Below are positions 24,823 to 36,104 of a stretch of 64,000 nucleotides of DNA, piece after piece. Both the position numbers and the translations under genes were made by a program. Positions within the stretch are counted from its first letter, which is position 1. The number at the start of each line of letters is the position of its first letter. The stretch is from Serinus canaria (Eukaryota; Chordata; Aves; Passeriformes; Fringillidae). The stretch lies in the NCBI RefSeq assembly GCF_022539315.1, contig NC_066314.1:64093543-64157542 (forward strand), written 5' to 3'. A model generated the notes under the pieces. That model did no database searches, was not told the DNA's origin, and was given only the letters and a program-made list of their open reading frames with translations.

Positions 24823-27064
24823 TAGGGGCACAAGTCCAAAAGTACTGTCCTGCCCAAGTCCCAGGATGGGTGTCTATATTTGGTTTGCTTCTTCCTGCTG
24901 GACAATGTATTTCTCTTCAAGCTTGGCTCCAAGTTGTTGATAATATTGCTCTTCAGCTGTTCTTTCCTACTCCAGAGCTGGAGGCCTTCTCTAATGAGGG
25001 AGACAGTTTGAAGGGTTCTGGAAGAAAAGATAAATAGGAAATGGAAAAAGAGGAGGGAAAGATAGAGAAAAAGTAAATAAGCAAACAACCCCCACTACCT
25101 CCAGCATAAAACCTGTCCCCCAGAAGGGTGTGACTGCTTCACAAACAGGAAGGATAGCTTTCCCAGGCCATGTGGGATGGCACATTCATCTCCTGGGGAG
25201 AAGACACTGAATCTCCTCCAGCAGCTCCTCAGGCAGCAAGGGCACTGAGAAGAAAAGAATGTGAAAGCAGGGACAACAGGACAGCAGCCTGAGGAGGGTC
25301 CTGGTAGCTGTGGGGGAAGAGAAGGAGAAAGCTGGCTCCTGCTTCTCTTGCCTGTTAATCTCACATCCTTGGGATCCATTTCCAAAGTGTGCCTGTGAAA
25401 CTGAACTGAAAGTGGTGTCATTTCTGAAACTGCTGCTGGCAGTAGCCATCTCCCTTTAAAAACCTGTTGTGCTTGCCATTAGGAAGCACATGGAGAGAGC
25501 CTCTTGCAAGCCCTGTCTCCCCAGCTCCAAGACTTGCACAACAGAAGGGAATACACGTTTTTCACAGATGCTTTCTTTTCTACAAAAAAAATCCCAACAA
25601 AACAAAAAACCCAAAACCCCTCAACACTATTTTGTGCTTCTTTCTGAAGAATAATTGCCAAGATGATGTTCACAGGACCTTGGGAAGTGATAAAGGTGAG
25701 GTGAGTGGCCAGCTGTAAGTAACAGTGCTCATCAAATAGACTACTGCAAGGCAAAGCAGCAAAAATTCCTCTGTGCCTGCAAGTTAGGGAAGCAGCTAAC
25801 TCTGAAACTGCTTACTCAGAAAACTCTTACTTTGCTCACCCACCCAGGGTTTCTTATTGTCATCTATGACACAAGTACAGATCTATTTTGGGCAGTGGTT
25901 TTAAAGTAAGGGGTTGAATATCTAGATATTTTCCACTGGAAGTGTATTGCTGTGAACACTAAAATTGAGCTGCTTCTCCTGGGTCACTCTGAAACTATCC
26001 ATGGACCTTTCCCAGCCTCTGCCAGCCAGCAGCCACTGAGGTGGAGTTTTAAGGCCAGAGATCTAGTGTTTAGATAATTGTCCTGAAGCAATTGTCCTGA
26101 AACTCTACTAGTTTGTGTTGAGCACAAAGACATGCCAAACTGGCTGAGTTCTGAGCTTACATGTGCCAGTTGGGTTTGTATTTGTCAGCTGGTGCTCCAG
26201 AGAGGCAGAAATGGATATACAATTTCCTTCCCTGATACGCAGCTCCTTCCCTGGATGTGCAATCTCCTTCACTGAACACTTTGATAGGTGGTGTCATCCC
26301 TTGGCAGAGGTGTTGAGGAGACCTCAAGATACTGATCCCAAAAGGAAGGTGACATGACTAAGGTTGTCTATGAGTTTTAAGGGAAGAAAATGGTGGGGGT
26401 TTTTTGTGAGAGTGGTGGAAGGCAAGCTGCTCTCATTTTGCCTCAAGTGCTTTGCACAATTGATGCTGCAGCAAGCTCTGCACACACACACAGATGCTGC
26501 TGAAGTCACTGTGCAGGCTCTGTGCAGTCACACATCACCTCTCCTTTGGAGAGTCTTAGCTCCTGCCATCAGGTGAGGAATTCACACCTCCAGATCAGCC
26601 CTGAAGTCAAGGCCAGCCTGCAACACCAGGCCTGGGAGTGTGGTGCTCCGGCAACAGGCTGGTGTGGGGTGGGTGTGTAAGCACAGAGCTTACAGGGCTC
26701 AGGGACAAAGTCAGGCTGACTTGCCATGTTCTGCAGGGAACACCCAAGCTTTATTCCTAAACTTGGTATTGTAAATTTTTGGGAATGAGCTCTACCAACA
26801 TAAGTGTCCTTATGCTCTTAGAACTAGTGATGGTCTGGCTTTCCACTGTGAAACAGAGTAAGCAGCACTCCCATGAAATCCATGGGTGATCTTGTGGTTG
26901 AGATGTATTCACTTAAACACTGCATAAGCCCTTTAGTGGTGGTTTGAATTTTAGAAAACAAGTAGAGCAGTAGAGGAAGAATAGAGGTAGAGCAGAGCAT
27001 TGTGTTGTGCAAATGTAGTCTTCCACTGCAGATATCTAAGTGTTCTGATGGTTTGTGTAATAAC

Positions 27065-27066
<2 letters not shown>

Positions 27067-27098
<32 letters not shown>
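27067..27098 (+). repeat. Poly(T) run of 32
   Basis: Uninterrupted T run. It lies about 100 bp before the ancient LINE relic, in the opposite sense to that element's 3' end, so it is not that element's tail. Confidence 0.95.
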
Positions 27099-27099
<1 letters not shown>

Positions 27100-27199
27100 T
27101 AAGAAGTGAAAAACATCAATGCTGCTCTGGGAAAGACTGTGAACACCCTTATAAACAGGAAAGTGATATGAAGCAATTCAAGAGAGATTAAAGAATGTC

Positions 27200-27850
27200 T
27201 GGAAAACAACAGTACAAGTTCCAACTTGGAAAAATGCAAACTGCATAAGAACAACTTGAAACTCAAATATGCAGCAGGAATAAATTGTGTTGAGGAGATC
27301 TAGGAATGATAGCAACTAGCTGATTGGAAGTGGTATTTCTTAAACTGCAGAAGTGGGCAATGCGTGGGAAGGCACCCTCTTACATGTGGGAAGGCAGAGC
27401 ATGTGGAATATTGCTCTGAGTCCCATGTATTGCACTTCTAGGCAGATAGAAGCATGCTGGAGGGGATTCAAGAACAGCAACCAAAAAAACAGGGGGGATG
27501 TTGTCTGTAAATATGCCATTCCTAAATTTTTCTTCATGAAGTAGTCAGAAGATGACAAAGAGGGAATGTGGTAACTGTCACCAGTGTTAGAGAAAGGTAA
27601 ATGCTAAACAGATTTACTTAAGGATGTATGCAGGGGGATAATCAGGAGTAATGGGAGTGCTCTTATAAAAGGAACATTGAACTGAATCTCAGGAATCTCC
27701 TCGATGGAGAGATGTGCAATGCCTTGCAAGGAAGTGGTGGAAACTTCATTCCTTGGGGACATCTAACACTTGACCACACAAAGCACTAGGAAGTTTATTA
27801 GGGGAAATGACTGCATTGGATGGCGGGGGAAGTATGATACAAAAGATCAC
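27200..27850 (+). mobile_element. Ancient CR1/L3-type LINE 3' relic
   Basis: Diverged but ordered matches to old amniote CR1-clade 3' regions: a TGGAATATTGCTCTGAGTCCC segment, CTGGAGGGGATTCAAGAACAGCAACC, then GAAGTGGTGGAAACTTCATTCC and AAAGCACTAGGAAGTTTATTAGGGG with CTGCATTGGATGGCGGGGG. The sequence is much older than the other CR1 copies here and boundaries are approximate. Confidence 0.6.
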
Positions 27851-30759
27851 TTTCAATTTATCTGAATGTATGATATGAATGGGAAAATATGTACCAGGAT
27901 GTTTGTGATTTCCACATTCAACAGGCTTAAGCTGCCTTTCATTTATAGTAATGAGAGACCAATTTATTCCCAAAAGGTTCCTCTTTTTTTCCACTCTACC
28001 AACTGTACCTTTCCTAATTTGGGCTGTGAAGCAATAACATTAGAGCACAGAGGACTGGGAGGCTTTTTCTCAGAATAAGCAATGAATAAGTAATAGTTTT
28101 GTCAGAAAATCTCATTTTCTGGGTGGGTGATGCCAAAACATAGGGCAGAAGGTGGTCATATTGACTTAGTGGGTGTCACCTCAGTATAATGTTCCTTCAC
28201 TGGGAAGCAGCTTGGTGTTCTTCATGGAGCCACCTGGCTTTTATCAGTTCCCACATGGGTCAGGAGCCACTTGCACTTGCCATTAAAATTGGCTGCCAGA
28301 ATGAGTCGTCCTGGTTGTTTGATTGGAATGCTTACAAGACATGCTATGCCTAGAAAAAGGCAAACAGAAAGTTATACATGCAACAAAAACGAGTTTACAG
28401 CCATGATCTTTTGCAGAGCACACCCCTCCCATCTGTGGAAGTGCTTCCCCATCCCGCCGGGCACACAGCAAGTGGCGCGTCCCTGTGGGCTCTGGAGGCT
28501 TCCAGTGTTGCCTGGGTATTGGGAGATCAGGTGCTCAAGCCTTAGCTTCAGAGCAATAGGAGCTAACCAGGGAGAGTGGGAAAAGACAGAAATGTGCATC
28601 TAGCTGTGTTGCAAACCCAGCCTCGAGCAGCTGCTCCAGAGGTGTCCCTTTGCTGCAGCACTGGGTTAGCCCTGTGCTCATTAGCCTTGACAGTCTCTCT
28701 TGACAGCGTGCCCTCTCTATAATCTAAAGCTGTGCTTGGGAGATAAGGGCTTTGTGTACTGGTTGTAAAAGCGAGGCTGGAGTGGAAATTCACAGGGCTG
28801 GAAGTCAGAGAGTAGCTTTGCAGCTACATTGAGAGAGCCGTAGAAGGGTGAGAGCTCCTTCTTTCTGCACATTCAAAGCAACTTCTCCAGTCTCTCACAG
28901 GGAATTTGTTTGTGCTTTGTGTTCTGCCCCCGCCTACACAAATCCTTGTGCTGAAAGGTTTTTCTTGTTTTATTCTGGAGTCACTTTGGATGCATTGTCC
29001 TCTCCCAAGTGCTTTGTAGTTCTGACAAAGCAAGGTGCTTGTATAACGTTGCTGAGGGGGAGGGAAAATAGCGGGATTGGAGGAAAAACACTTACCTTGA
29101 GAAACTTTTAAGAATCTAGTTTTATTTTGTGTCTCAGATCAAAGGCTGATTTACTCTTGAAATGTCCATAGTTCCATGGTATTTGTCTTCTTGCACCTCT
29201 TTGGCTCTTAGTTGGTTTGGAAAATTCCCATGTTTACTCACTATGAGTCCTGAGAGCCCTCCCACCACCATTCTTGCCCTAAATATTATCAGATCTCAGG
29301 GAAAAGCTGGACTTAGCAAATTCTTTTTCATTTAAGGAAAAAGGAAAATCTAACACTTCTATGTGGGTGAAATAAATTGACCTGAAAGTGGTTCTTAGTA
29401 AAGGATAGGTAAGAGTTTGGTAAGAGAATGTCATCTAATATAGGTATGGGGTTTGTCTAATATTGTTTAATAGGTATGGGTTTAGTAAGTCATCTAAAGA
29501 TATAGCAGTAAGAATGGAGATATCAGCAGTGGAAGGGTGCACAGCCTTTGAGCTTCCTACCCTCCTGTCTGCCAGCTTTTGTGTTGTCCCAGACTAATAT
29601 TCCTTTTCACTCACCCACCTGCTTGGTTTTCAGTGGGTTTGTCAAGGCAAACAAGGTGGAAAACATGGGAAGCTAAACAATAGATTTCTAACCATTATCC
29701 TGTTTAGAGCAATATTTTATGACTCTGAAGTGGATGCAGGATCTTGCTCCTTTGAGCTCTGCCCTCAGTGAGCACATACTAAGTGTTACAAGAGCAGTTG
29801 TAGCCCAGGACCTGGTGGGGACATAGGAAATCAAGCAGAGGAAATATCAGATGTGTACCCAGGTCTGCAGATGGTCTGTGGAGGTCCCCAGAGTGAGGAA
29901 TTGAAACAGCAAGCTGTTCATCTTTGATTCAGCATTCTTACTGGACTCCAGCATCCAAACTGTGTTCCATTCCTGAGGTTTCTGTGTATCATCTCTAAAA
30001 TACAGCATCTCCTTGTCTGTCTGCCAATACAATGAAAACCTAGACCATGGGACCTTGGTATGGCCACCCTTCCTTCACTTTTACTGAAGCATCCTAGGTG
30101 CCAGCAACATTGTTCTTCTCAAGTCTCCTAAACAACAACCTCTTTTTTGGTTCCTTGCTCTGACCACTACATTGCTCATCTCTGCTTACTTTCACTGGAT
30201 GACCCCTTCCCACTTTTGCTGGCCCTAGCCTTCATGTCAAACAAATCTATCCCCCAGGGGCCTTTTGCAAAGGTGACCTGGCTGTCACACCCCAAAACCC
30301 CATTCAGGCTGGGACACATTCCTCCCAGGCGTCTGCAAAAACATTTTCCTCTCCTTTGGATCTCTGAAAAGCTGCCACTCCCCACACTCCACCAGCACCT
30401 ACCAGGTATGTCAGGAGCTGAAGCTGCCTGGTCAGTGCCAAATATTGTCCTTGTGTTATTGAGATTTTGTCCTTCCCTTTCTCCTTCACATGAACCTAAA
30501 CAAAAGTGAGATTGTGCAGAGGATATTCATATGACTTCATTAATTTCAGGCTACTAAATCAGGTGGAGTCATTTAGGTTCTCTACAGACTCAATAAAGGA
30601 AGACAACATCTAATAAACCTCCTAGTTGTCCTACCCTTTTCCACCGATTGCATAAGAAGCTTATTTATCTAACTTAGGTAATAAATATATCCCCCTGATC
30701 ATAATAATAATAATAAAATCACCTTTCCTCTCTATGCCCAGCTTCTTCTCTGAGAAAGA
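27851..30759. other. Intergenic, no supported gene
   Basis: Unique sequence. Near 29395-29485 a short GGTATGGG and GGTAAGAG motif recurs, looking like a local duplication. No exon or RNA gene seen. Confidence 0.6.
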
Positions 30760-31293
30760 AAGTGTTGGGGAATTATGTGTGTAGTAAAGAAAGGCAGGCA
30801 CAAGGAGCAAGGAGGAGAGAAACTGAGGGGAGATGAGAATGAGAGACTGGGGTGATGTGAAAGGAAGAACAGGAAATGAGATGAGGCAGTTGAAAGGATC
30901 CTTAGGAACAAATAAACTTAAGAGATGGAGCTGGAGGAAAGATAACTGCCGAAGAGACATGGAAGGAAAAGAGAAGTGAGCAGCCGGAGGCAATATGATG
31001 CTTATCAGAGAAGTGTTTGGGAGTGGGCAGGAAGGAAGCAGCCACCAGGAAGGAAAGATACATTCAAAGTGATACCAAATGTGAGTCTGGGGTAGAAGGG
31101 CCAGCTGTGATACTAAAAAGCCTGAGAAGGGAAGGAAAGGGGAAGAGGAAAGGGAAGAGGAAGGGACATGAAAGATAGCGAGTTCAGGAAACAAATTCTT
31201 ACAAACTTTAAAGGAATGACACTGTGCCAGAGGAAGGCTTGGTTGAATCCAATGACAGAAATGGTCAGACAGGAAAAAAAAAAAAAAAAAAAA
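30760..31293 (+). repeat. Purine-rich tract ending in poly(A)
   Basis: About 530 bp strongly biased to A and G on the plus strand (GGAAGG, GAGAAG, AAAGGAAG motifs), closing with a 20-base A run at 31274-31293. Because the complement is pyrimidine-rich it has few stop codons, which explains a spurious 217-codon minus frame of Ser, Leu, Phe and Pro. Confidence 0.8.
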
Positions 31294-34200
31294 GCAGCTG
31301 TAAGTGGAGGACAAATGAACAAAGAAAAGGCACTAAAAGTAGAGTAGGCACAGAAACCAAGGTCTTGGCTTGCTGTCTTGGAGTCTTTCCAGGGACTTTA
31401 GTGGGAGCAGATTTGGGCCTGGAACATTTGAAATGACTGTTGCGCAGACTTTAGCCAGAACTCATTCTCATAACTCCTATGTAAAAATTGTGTATCTTCA
31501 AAGCTTTTGTGGATCTGTATGTATGCAACCCCAGTCCTGCCAATCCCTGCACTGTAAAATCCTAGATGATTGCTGCACCCTCTGGGGACTGAATTGGATT
31601 TGAGCTCTCCAAGTATGTAAACACTCGCTGTTTGGGTTGCACCTTGCCGCTGCAAATAGAACCACTGACCTGCAAAGTACAGCAGCTTAACTCTCTGTAA
31701 AATAGATACAGATCCAAGGTGTCACAGAGGTGGACCCAAGACTTCTGGCTTTGTGTCCACACAAAGCAGGTGTTTTCAGCTGGAATGGTCCCTGTACTTT
31801 TTTACTGAATTTCTGATCTGTGATTTTGGAAGGCTGTTCTCTGCCAGATTGTTTTTGCCTTTTCTTTCCTTCATCCCCTTTCCTCCTAAGGAATGACCAC
31901 AGTGCCTCTGAAAGTAAACAAAGCACAGGACAGGTTTGGCAGGACCTTTCAAAAGGAAAATATTCCCTCTCCATCTGAGTGGTTATGAATAATGTTCTCC
32001 ATAGCACATTTAGTTCAGACTTCAAAGCCGTTGTCACTGAGGTTGTGTCAAAGTTGATTTGAAACACAGATTGACAAAATGAAAGCACTCACAGGAAATA
32101 CAATTCTTGCCCAGAACAGATTTTCAAGGTACCTGTGGCCACCTGGGCTAAGCTGCTTTTATAAATTATTAGGTTTCTCTGCTCAACACCCCTTGCTGGC
32201 TTTCTGTCCATCATTGCTCTTCCATAGGGAAGTGTGGCTTTTAATGCTGCCTTAGAGAAAGACAAAGGGTACAAATCTGCTGAGCATCTTCAGAAATGGT
32301 CCCTCTGCAGCATCATCAGCACCTGGCACTGCTGCCCCAGGCGCTGCTATCCCAGTGTGATGACTTTTCTCTGGGCTGCAGTAATTTGCCTGCTATCAAG
32401 CAGTGTTTGATGAAGATCAGAGCAGAAAACAAGGCTAGATGAAATCTGCTTGGCTAATTTGTGTACCTACCTCACCCTCTGTAAGCACTCAGCCTCTCAC
32501 CCTTTGCCCTCCTCCTGAGAAAAGAGCACTTGTTGAACTGAGATGCATCACCCTGCTCTGATGTCAGGGTGATAAACATGAAACAAAAAGCACATGAATG
32601 CAGGCACCCAGCAGCCCTGTCACAGCTGGATGGAGCCCAGTCACTGTTAGGCTGTTAGCATGTTGTGCTCCCTGGGCATGCCCTTTCCAAGCTCTGGCAA
32701 CGTGTGCTCCTTCTCCAAACCAAATAGAGATGGCTCCATCCACTTGAAAAAACACCTCCAAAATGCAAAACTCCACAGGCAGACACAGCACACGGTGCAG
32801 AATGTTCTGGAGTCCATCTTGCTGTGAGAAAAGCAAGAAGTGCTATTTTCCCCCCCTTCTTTTGGCCACAGATTGACAGCATATTGTCTTCATTTACCCC
32901 CTTTTGCTGTGGCTTTCTGGCAGTGATAACCCCAGAGCTGCAGAACATGGATGTCCCATCTGTGGACAGAATGAGCTCTTGTCAAACTTCTGTGCCTGTC
33001 TGCTCTTCAGTGAGACCTCTGGGTGTCTCCTATAAACTGACTGCTTTTGTGATTGGATATGTGTATGCACATGTAAGTGGCCTGTAATGGGCGTGGAACA
33101 ATTTTAGTACCTCTCTAGACTCTAGAAGAAATGGGTCAAATCAGAATGATCAAAAAAAAAAAAAAAAAAACAAACAAAAAAAAACCCACAAACAAAAAAA
33201 AACAACTACCAAAAAAACCCCCAACACTCACCCAAAACAAAAGAGAGAGGACAGCAGAGAAAATTTTCTCTCTGCAGTTCTAAGAGGGGTTTTGTGGGAC
33301 TTTTGTGGAGGTAGAAATTGGGTTGAATTCTGTCAGGAGCTGCTGAGTCTGAAATCTGCTTTTGGCTCAGAGGCCACCTCAGATGAAAGGTGCAGACCCA
33401 GATTTTGGAAAAATGCACATGCCTCTGCTTTTGGATGCCAGCAACCTGTTTTTGCAGAGGCACTGAGTTGTTTTTTTGATCTCAGTAGGAGTTCTGGGTG
33501 CGTTAATGCTCATGCAAATCAGGCTGCACGTATCCAAAATCAGGCAGCCAAAAGCACAGGCGCCCCAAATTTTCAGGCTGATTATTACATAATCACAGCT
33601 CAAAAACCTCTCTGCATTTAATTTTCCCATGTTGATAATACTGTGACTCTAAAATGTTCCTCAAGTGGACCCTGGGATGAGAGTTAAGCCTTCATTTAGC
33701 TGGAGAACAAGGATCCCTGTCAGTGAAAGCCATACTTACTGTATTACAGGAAAATGTGTATCAAAAGTTCTTAAGTTTTCTTCTTATTTTCCTTGCCCAT
33801 CCTATGTCCCTGGATATATTGAGTAAATTCTCTGTGGTCCTTGCTGTGCACACTAAAAATAGTAGTCTTGAAGGCATGCTGTGAGCTGTTCTTAGTGTTT
33901 GCAACACCCAGTAGGGAGGTGGTCATAGTTTTGCTCAGTGGGTAAGGTGAATGTTTTTGGGAGAAGTGCTGGTTCAAGGCAAAGAAGATCAGGATTTTTT
34001 TCCCCTTGAAAAATAAAAAAAAGAAAGCCAAGCATTTCTTATGATCTTGAAATGCTATACATGATCCAGAGTGATAAAGTCTCCTTCTTATTTCTGTTAA
34101 TTAATATCTTCCTTATAGAAATTTAGGTCAATCTTTAAATGAAAATTTCCATCCTGAAGTGAAAAAGCAAAAAGTTTCCATTTGACATTTCTGGAACAAA

Positions 34201-35089
34201 TAATTTTCAGGGATGCCAGACTAAACTTTTTCAATGCTACAATTTTTTTTCCTGCTTGTTTTCAGCTGGAACTCTTTGCTTCACTTGACCTGAACTTGCA
34301 GTTCTTGACAATCCATCTGAAATGGCTTTTTCCCAGAAAATATACTATTCACAAAAATAGCTCATCCAGCTGAACCCAGGCAGAGGATTTTAGTCTCATC
34401 TAGTTGGTTACTGATTTGTAAACTAGCCAGCAGGCTGTAGCCTGGTAGCCAAGTTGTCAAATTGCTCTTTATTTCTGCTGAATGAACTTCTAGGAACTGC
34501 AGTGAGTAAGCAGGGCCTTGTTTCATTAGGCAGCACACATCCATGCAAAGCCAAGCTCACCCGTGCTGCAAAGAGCAGGTTTCTACCAGGTAATGAAATC
34601 AGCTGGAACAAAAAGGTATTTGAAGGCTGCAAATAAACTAGAAGCTTCTGCTGAAAAGATAATTGAGAGAGTATGTGCCTTGTCCAAAGGCAGTGAAAGC
34701 AACAAGAGCCTGAGGGTGAGAGACTGGGAGGTAACATGAGCTACTTTTGGATGCTGGCTTGGGATTTTCTTCAAGGATAACAGGCAGTAACTGCTGGGGA
34801 GCTCCTGTGCAATTTTCCAGCAGGAATCTCCTACCTGACTTCAAGGTGGCGGAATTATTGTCCTCAACTTCCTCACTGGAAACTTGGTGCTGGCGAGAGA
34901 AAAGACTGAATGTCAAAATATGACCAATTAAATGATTTAAACTTTTACCGTTTCTTTTCTGTTATGTGCCTGATGCAGAAAATAAAAGTCACTATCGGTG
35001 GTCATGATGAGGAATTTCCAAGCAGATTTTTTTTTGGACAGGTCCAAGGGATGAGGGTTGGAAAGTTTGGGCATTAGACAGCCCAGCTG
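31294..35089. other. Intergenic, no supported gene
   Basis: Contains a 19-base A run at 33152-33170 followed by an A/C-rich tail to about 33240. Otherwise nothing recognised. Confidence 0.6.
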
Positions 35090-35580
35090 CTCTCCCAGGC
35101 CAGCCACACTGCACTGGCAGGTCGTGCAAGCAGCAGGGACCCAGGCAGCTCACCTGGGCTGCCCCAGGGGCTGGGGGAAGTCCACCTCGCACCGTCTGAG
35201 ATGCCACCAAGCCGAGGCACTGCTGCAGCTGCGTTGTGACAAAACCTCAGTTTTTCTGATGGATTAGAGATCTATGAGAAGGCTCCCACGGGGCAGACAG
35301 CAGGAAGGTTGGTGGGGAGAGCCCAGCTCTGCCGTGGACTCGGGGAAGGAGGGAGCGGGCGGGGAAGGAAGGAGCGGGCGGGCCTGTTGTGGCAGGCTGT
35401 GAGGGGAGAGCGCTGGAAGCGGCCCAACTGCGCTGCTCTCCTCGCCCACCCGCAGTGGATCCCGGCCCGACTTCCTTCTCCAGCCACAGCTCCGGAGCAG
35501 GGAGACGAGCCTGGCCTGGCATGAAAGCGCCATGTCCTGGGGGGCACCAGGCCCAGCTGGGCCCGGGAGGGGATTGTCCC
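35090..35580. other. GC-rich, CpG-containing segment next to CR1
   Basis: GC-rich sequence with short imperfect repeats (GGAGCGGGCGGG twice around 35355-35385). A 179-codon minus frame spans it and continues into the CR1, which argues against it being a gene. It may be a small CpG island or simply GC-rich sequence kept with the CR1. Confidence 0.4.
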
Positions 35581-35583
35581 ACT

Positions 35584-36104
35584 TTGCTCTGCTCTGGGGC
35601 AGCCTCAGCTCGAATATTGTGTGAAGTTTTGGGTGCCACAATGTAAGAAAGACATAAAGCCATTAGAGTGTCCAAAGGAGGGCATGAGGATGGGGAAGGG
35701 CCTTGAGGGGAAGCCCTCAAGGAGGAGCAGCTGAGGGTACTTAGTCTGTTCAGCTGGAGGAGGCTGAGGGCAGACATGGCAGCCACAGCTTCTGCTGAGA
35801 GGAAGAGGAGGGGCAGGCCCTGAGCTCTGCTCTCTGGGACTAGGGACAGGAGCTGAGGGAATGGCTGGAGCTGGGTCAGGGGCGGGTCAGACTGGATAGC
35901 AGGGAAAGGTTCTTCCCCCAGAGGGTGTCAGGCACTGCCCAGGCGCCCCAGGGAATGGTCACGGCCCCAGGGCTGCCAGAGCTCCGGGAGCGTTTGGACA
36001 CCGCTCTCAGGGATGCACAGGGTGGGATTGTTGGGGTGTCTGTGCAGGGCCAGGGGTTGGACTCGATGATCCCAACTCAGGATGCTCTGTGATTCTATGA
36101 TCCT
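35584..36104 (+). mobile_element. CR1 LINE 3' fragment
   Basis: One of the best-preserved CR1 copies in the window. It has GAATATTGTGTGAAGTTTTGG, TAGTCTGTTCAGCTGGAGGAGG, a GTTCTTCCCCCAGAGGGT block, GGTTGGACTCGATGATCCC and the terminus GATTCTATGATCC. The 3' UTR is intact and the reverse transcriptase frame is missing. Retained CpGs suggest a fairly young insertion. Confidence 0.92.

Larger units (their letters stand above)
21206..27066. other. Intergenic, no supported gene
   Basis: Apart from the A-rich tracts listed separately, nothing could be assigned. A short CpG-containing patch at 22200-22350 is too small to call an island. Confidence 0.55.

Noticed and set aside
24426..25088. 220-codon minus-strand frame
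   Set aside because: Half of it is the complement of an A/C simple repeat, giving a Phe/Val/Trp-rich chain with no family resemblance.
30661..31314. 217-codon minus-strand frame
   Set aside because: It lies on the pyrimidine-rich complement of a purine tract, where stop codons are rare. The product is only Ser, Leu, Phe and Pro with no domain.
35247..35786. 179-codon minus-strand frame
   Set aside because: Crosses the boundary between GC-rich DNA and a CR1, so it is not a single evolutionary unit.
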